Of a DNA stretch of 64,000 bases, positions 59,004-64,000 are shown in pieces (position 1 is the first letter of the stretch; each line of letters starts with the position of its first letter). Below the pieces are notes generated by a model, which saw nothing but the letters and a program-made list of their open reading frames with translations, was not told the origin of the DNA and did no database searches. The translations under genes were made by a program, and so were the position numbers. Source of the stretch: Nepenthes gracilis (lineage: Eukaryota > Streptophyta > Magnoliopsida > Caryophyllales > Nepenthaceae); contig BSYO01000034.1 in assembly GCA_033239525.1 (NCBI GenBank), forward strand, positions 4,621,220-4,685,219, read 5' to 3'.

Positions 59004-60051
59004 TGATGGAGTCGACAATACTTTAAGGTGACCCGATCTCGGGCTCGACCATCAATACGGCAAAGGGTCAGCATGTGCCTAAAGAAATCTCGGGAAAGTG
59101 ATCGTCAGGCCTGACCCGAGATACCATTACAATAACTAAGACGAGTCCGAGGAAGAAATGGGCGGGGGACAAGTCTCAAGTGACCGTGACCGGCAACACC
59201 GAACGAACCAATCAGAAGGCTCTTGGCTGGAGGCAGCGATAGGCGTCGAGCATACGCCTGCGACGGTTAGAGCACACGTATGCAGACGCCGCTTGACAAC
59301 TAGGTCGAAGGGACCACTCATGGCCTCCTCACCATAGCAAAGGGATGCCTGACAACGACAGCTCTCATCAATGCCCTAGCAGCCAGCAAACCCAAAGGCG
59401 ACACCTATCACGAACGTTGGTGCCAAATCCTTCTCCACAAGATATTACAAATACTCATTACCACCACAAGGTGAGGGGGCCCTTCTGGCGAATCATCGAA
59501 GAGCACAACTCAAGCCTACGAACCCTCTTCGGAACAAGAAAGACCTTCAACTTCCTGAAGAGCAAAAAAGAGAACCAAACTCTCTCGATCTCCACCCTTA
59601 GTGAGCCACTCACCAAGTGCAATATTACTGAGCAACTTCTCAAGTGCATCCCTAGTCAGCCACTCCATGAGTGTACCCTTAGTGAACCACTCACTAAGTG
59701 CAATCCTAGTGAGCCACCGATCGCGTACAACCAAATGGAGCCCAGACCTTCACCAATCTAAGACACCCCTGTCGGACGCACAATAGGAGCCTCCTCTCAC
59801 ATACATGCAACTCTATATTTCTTTACATCCTCCTTATATTTTTCTATTTTCTTAAAAAGAGTTCTGACTTGAACGTCAGATGATAAATCGAGAAATGAGT
59901 CCCACCAATCATTTGACCTCTTATTTATAATTTGTGATGCGCAAATTTCAAGTTAATAGAGACGGAGATCAAACCCGATCTAATTCGACCTGCAGCAAAA
60001 GATCAAATGGCACCTAATTCGTACCACAACACGGACACTAGGGACGCGTCA
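59004..60051 (+). repeat. 3' LTR of element 3
   Basis: TGATGGAGTCG to GGGACGCGTCA. Diverged from its partner more than the LTRs of element 2 by eye. Carries 4.6 units of the 27-bp minisatellite (59600-59725). Confidence 0.88.
59600..59725. repeat. 27-bp minisatellite in the 3' LTR of element 3
   Basis: Four full units of AGTGAGCCACTCACCAAGTG plus CAATATT type, and a partial fifth. The 5' LTR has two full units and a partial at 52441-52512. Confidence 0.85.
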
Positions 60052-61217
60052 GATACAATTTGCTGTCTATTGAAAGAGCGAAAGTGCTCACTAGAAATTG
60101 ATTGTCTCTGATGCTATCCATTCATCGCACACCTTGTAGTATTTTATTTAAACTTTTATGGAAGATGACCACGGTGCCCAAATCACACGGAGTAGATCTG
60201 TAATTCCATAGGTTGATGTGCATAATACACGCTTCAATATAAAAGAGGATTAGCATGATTGGAGAAGTTAGAAAATAAAATCATTCCCGGGTCTTTAAGC
60301 AGCTTTTGCATGAGTTCATTTCATGATATTTATTAGTTTACTCCTAATTGCTAATAAATTGAGTGTTGACAAGCCAACTACAGAATCGAGGTTACTGCTA
60401 ATAGTCCAACTTTAATCGAGAAAATCCTTACTTTAAATATCAACCAAAGTAACTAAATCCCAAGGAGACGGAGAGAGAAATAGGAGAGCAACGAAAGTCA
60501 TATTCACAGCACGCAATGCCTCAAACACTCGATTCGGAACAATAAAACACACACAATTTATTTATCCTGGAGAACAAAAGGCAAGCGCCAACAGTTAAGA
60601 CGTAACCCCCAAATTATTGCAAATAATGAGGTCAAGAAAACGCAGAGCGAATGAGCAATGTCTCAAACAACCATATGTCGTTCTTGCAGCCAAAGATGAT
60701 ACCTGGAAAGATTTCGAAGCATCGCATTATCCGATCGCGACGAGAGAGAGAGAGAGAGATTATGAGACAGGGAAGGGTGACGGCAGAAAGGGTACAGGTG
60801 GGAGGCAGAGAGGCGCCACTGTTGCTGGACGACACACGACGCGCGCGGAATCGGGAGAGCTATCTCTCCGATCTTAACAGTATGTAATTATTTTTAAAAA
60901 ATATTTAAAAGAATAACTAAAAATTATTTATTTTAAAATAATTAGATTATAATTAAAAATATGTAGTTGAAGACATTTTCTTACGACCCAACGATGGTGG
61001 CACCGTGTCAGCGTCTCGTCTCTTTTCACCTTCTATTTGTTCAATTTATAAAAGTATAACCCATAAAATTTTATATTTAAAACATATAGTATAAACTTTT
61101 TGGATAAAATTTTCATTGTAGAAAAATTTAAAATATATATTTTTACATTTTATTTTTTAATTAATATTAAATTTTACATATCTTTGAAATTCTTATTAAT
61201 ATTAAATTTTATATATC
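60052..61217. other. host DNA with possible reverse promoter and leader
   Basis: No complete gene. On the minus strand a CT-rich stretch (60757-60743, from GAGAGAGAGAGAGAG on plus) and a possible donor (TTTCCAG then GTATCATC near 60705) could be a 5' UTR exon. A short minus-strand frame from about 60117 (MDSIRDNQFLVSTFALS) runs into the element 3 boundary. I cannot assign either. 60880-61217 is AT-rich. Confidence 0.3.
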
Positions 61218-61969
61218 TGATAGGTATAGTCGAAGCCAGGTCAGCCTAATGCACAGATGGATAAGAGGCTCAAATAATAATGGCTCATCTAAGCTTACAA
61301 TGTAAATGACCTAATATTTGAATCAATAGATACTACCTAAACAATCAAATATTAAAAAATCATAATGTATTGCTTAAATGAGGTGTTTCAAATAGTGGCT
61401 ACACCAATTTAATAACCGGAAGCTAGGGGGTCCTACCACTAAATGAATGCAGCCATTACACAAACAACTAATGCCCCTCATCAATGAAACGGTACAGGGC
61501 CACACATTAATTCTAAGTTTGCCCATCAAACGGCATCTGTCATTATAGATAAAACATTTCTCCCAAAGAAAAGAGACGATGAATACAAAAAAAAAGGCAC
61601 TCTGTCGAATGAGTGTATAAGTACTAAAGACATTTAACTCAATGAGTATATAAACTAAAGCCGCTCCATCAATTGAATAAACAAAAAGGTATATCGTCCT
61701 TCAAATGAACACTTATTCCCAACCACTCTATATTCTCACACTCATTTTATTACATTTTACTTATCTGAGTAAAAAGATTTCTAATTTAAATATCAAATAA
61801 TATATTGAAAAACAAGTCACGTACACTTTTTATTTCTTATATATTTTGCTGTGATATGCAATATTTAAATTTCAAGTTGTAAAGACCAGACTCATTTTTG
61901 TTCGAATACCGAAGCGTAATAAGACGACTTCCTAATTCGTATAATAATTTAAATACTTAATACGCATCA
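61218..61969 (+). mobile_element. Tat-family solo LTR, AT-eroded
   Basis: TGATAGGTATAGTC to ACTTAATACGCATCA, with the tail AAAGACCAGACTCATTTTTG corresponding to the conserved AGAGACGGAGACCGAAC of other Tat LTRs. Flanks ATATC (61213-61217) and ATATA (61970-61974) match at four of five. No internal region. Confidence 0.75.
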
Positions 61970-62029
61970 ATATATTTATTTAACGGGTAAAAGGTATCCA
62001 AAAAAAAAAAAAAACTAACACAAGTTTAA

Positions 62030-62760
62030 GTTTTAATTCTATATAAATAAATAATAAATATATGTTACATGAAGTTACTTAAAAAAAATTTTTATCTTTC
62101 AAGGTAGAGACTACAATATTTTACTTAGTTTAAAATTTTAACTTGTAGCCCTATCAATCATAGATAATATTAAGTTTTAGAACTGATAAATCTTTATTTA
62201 ATGTATTATTTATTTTGTGAAAAGATATAAAATATATTTAATTATTGATCCTATTAGGAATAATTTTTATTTAAGATATTATCTGCTTTGCAATAATATG
62301 AGTCTCATATAAATACGCAATGAATAAATAGGTGTAAGTATTTTTTTTTTATGTAAATTATAAAACGTAATGTTATAAATAAATTTTAAAAAATATATAT
62401 ATATATTATTTGCCTAAGTAAAATATTGTGCCTTCAATATGATCTGACTTCTTTACCTAAGTGAATTAAATAAATGGCCCACGAGTTACGCGGCCTCTGA
62501 CGCGGCCATGTGAACACCTTTTCCTATGGTTGCACACCATGATATGGACCCCTCAACCATCTTCGATTTTGATAATCACGTGAACTCTTTGATTATTACT
62601 AATTAGAGTAAAGTCTTATTGACAGCTCATTAATTTCTTAATTCTAAATAAGGTCTATTTTACATTACTTTTTAAATATTTTTATAATTGTTTAAATAAA
62701 ATTATTTGAATATATATATATATATTTGCAAATGTTTTAACTAGTTTTAATTTAGTTACC
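62030..62760. repeat. AT-rich host DNA, duplicated copy 2
   Basis: Aligns with 25030-26060 in the same orientation, with some internal deletions. Part of the segmental duplication that also produced the CNL copies, by inference. Confidence 0.75.
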
Positions 62761-64000
62761 TATTTTAGAAAAAAATATCTCAGAAATATTTCTAATAAAA
62801 ATTATAATTATAAATTTGTAAAAAAAATAAAATTTTTATTTACACTTTATTATCGATAAAATATTTATTTCTATGTTTAATTATTTTATTACATAAAATA
62901 ATTATTGTTATATAAATAAATATTTCTTCAAATCAATAAATAAAAAATATCAATTTTTTTTTTGTATTATTTATTTCTATTCCTAAAATTGTCACCATTT
63001 TTACCTCTAATATTTTTAATAATTGTACAATTATTTAAAATCATACATTATTTCTTTTACTATTATTACATACAAAATATTAGAATGTTAATTCTTAGCT
63101 TATTCATAAATATTAAAAATAAGTAATCAAATATGAGAATAATAGTTCTCAACTCTATTCGTTATTCCATTTTGAAAAATAATTATCGTATTTATAAGCT
63201 GATTACATTCTGATAACTAACTATGTCATTAGAATCTGATAGATGGCCACGATGAGACTCATCCTCAATAGTTTAGACAGTGATAGACATGTTGCTTCTC
63301 CAATATTCTCTTTAACATGTTTTTTTTTATAATTGAATGACTCGGATTATTTTATCATTTAAGATTTAAGATCTACCACATACCTATCCTAGGGAGCAGA
63401 TTCGTAAATTTTTTTTTAATTTTTTATAAAATATATATTAAAAATGAAATAAATAAAATTATATCAATTTTTTATTTCTTAAGGGTAGAAACCCATGCTC
63501 GTTCCTTCATCATTTCTCTCTACTTCTATCTCAACAACTGTTCATCACGCTGTTCGCGCCCAGTACACTTTCAATGAAACAACATCCAAGTATGCCATCA
63601 CTTTAATTGCACCAGTAGAAGTTATTTTTAAAAAAATCAAAAATATTTTTAAAAATATTTTGCATGATATAATATTTTTCTTGTCTAACTTATTAAAATT
63701 ATTAGTTTAAAAATTCTTTATTCTATTTATGATATTATATATAAAAATTAAAGTAAAAAAATAACAATATTGAGATAATAATAGTAATGTTTTTTACATA
63801 TCTTAATATAACAAAAATATATAATAAATAAATATATAATATATAACAAAAGAATATATACTATATAATATGTAAATAAATATAAATAAATATATAAAAA
63901 AACATAACACAGCATATATAATAAATAAATACTATTCTAAATAAAAAAAAATTAATCACCAATTAAGAATGACTTGAATTTCAAATTGTTTGATAGAATG
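62761..64000. other. very AT-rich intergenic DNA
   Basis: No gene supported. Around 63555-63600 the text AGTACACTTTCAATGAAACA then ACATCCAAGTAT resembles the minisatellite of the element 3 LTR (52460-52490) and may be an LTR scrap. Confidence 0.5.

Larger units (their letters stand above)
51843..60051 (+). mobile_element. Tat element 3, pol-deleted
   Basis: LTRs at 51843-52855 and 59004-60051, flanks GGTAC and GATAC (four of five matching). Inside: PBS-like site, gag remnant, then, where pol should be, directly the post-integrase spacer (CCAGGTAC at about 54495, CCCCTAAGTCAGG at 54628), then antisense cassettes and a polypurine tract. No RT, RNase H or integrase text was found in any frame. 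It would depend on proteins from other Tat elements. Confidence 0.88.

Noticed and set aside
63495..63710. Plus-strand 71-codon ORF
   Set aside because: Part looks like a scrap of an element 3-type LTR minisatellite and the rest is low-complexity AT-rich; no support for a gene.

Overview
The window is nuclear DNA of a flowering plant, most likely a eudicot. It holds remains of a coiled-coil NB-LRR (CNL) resistance-gene cluster with GT-AG introns. These are buried in Ty3/gypsy retrotransposons of the Tat lineage, recognised by a second RNase H domain, PBS type, long LTRs, post-pol tandem repeats and an intron-bearing antisense ORF. Ty1/copia fragments are also present. No intact host protein-coding gene is visible, and I recognised no tRNA, rRNA or CRISPR.

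Layout. 1-1395: copia pol remnant (minus). 1668-4229: a 2.6-kb mosaic retroelement block repeated at 21203-23769. 4233-11847: 5'-truncated Tat element 1 (integrase, three antisense cassettes, 3' LTR). 11848-21202: tandemly duplicated CNL material, with the best copy at 15040-18993 (TATA box, GA-repeat 5' UTR, 850-nt leader intron, frameshifted CNL) and orphan upstream regions on either side. 23770-25019: 3' end of another Tat element. 25020-26360: AT-rich host DNA duplicated at about 62030-62760. 26361-27365: reverse Tat solo LTR.

28350-50220 is a three-level nest. An old, AT-eroded Tat element is split by a reverse solo LTR of about 2.4 kb (30990-44761), which is itself split by a nearly complete Tat element 2 (32402-43806, two 1.3-kb LTRs). 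Twenty-four bases further on, the old element is split again by a 4.8-kb solo LTR full of CTCCG-type tandem repeats (44786-49596, perfect GGTTA target duplication). 50419-51590 is the LRR half of a second CNL. 51843-60051 is Tat element 3, which has LTRs, a gag remnant and antisense cassettes but has lost pol. 61218-61969 is another Tat solo LTR.

How the parts relate. CNL copies were tandemly duplicated and then broken by Tat and related insertions. The Tat elements share a sense gag-pol unit and an antisense unit downstream of pol. In elements 1 and 3 the antisense unit appears as several cassettes, each with its own TATA box. The U3 region of element 2 and the region upstream of its antisense ORF are packed with inverted W-box-type GGTCAA/TTGACC pairs. 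This raises the possibility that WRKY factors act on these elements; that is inference from sequence only.
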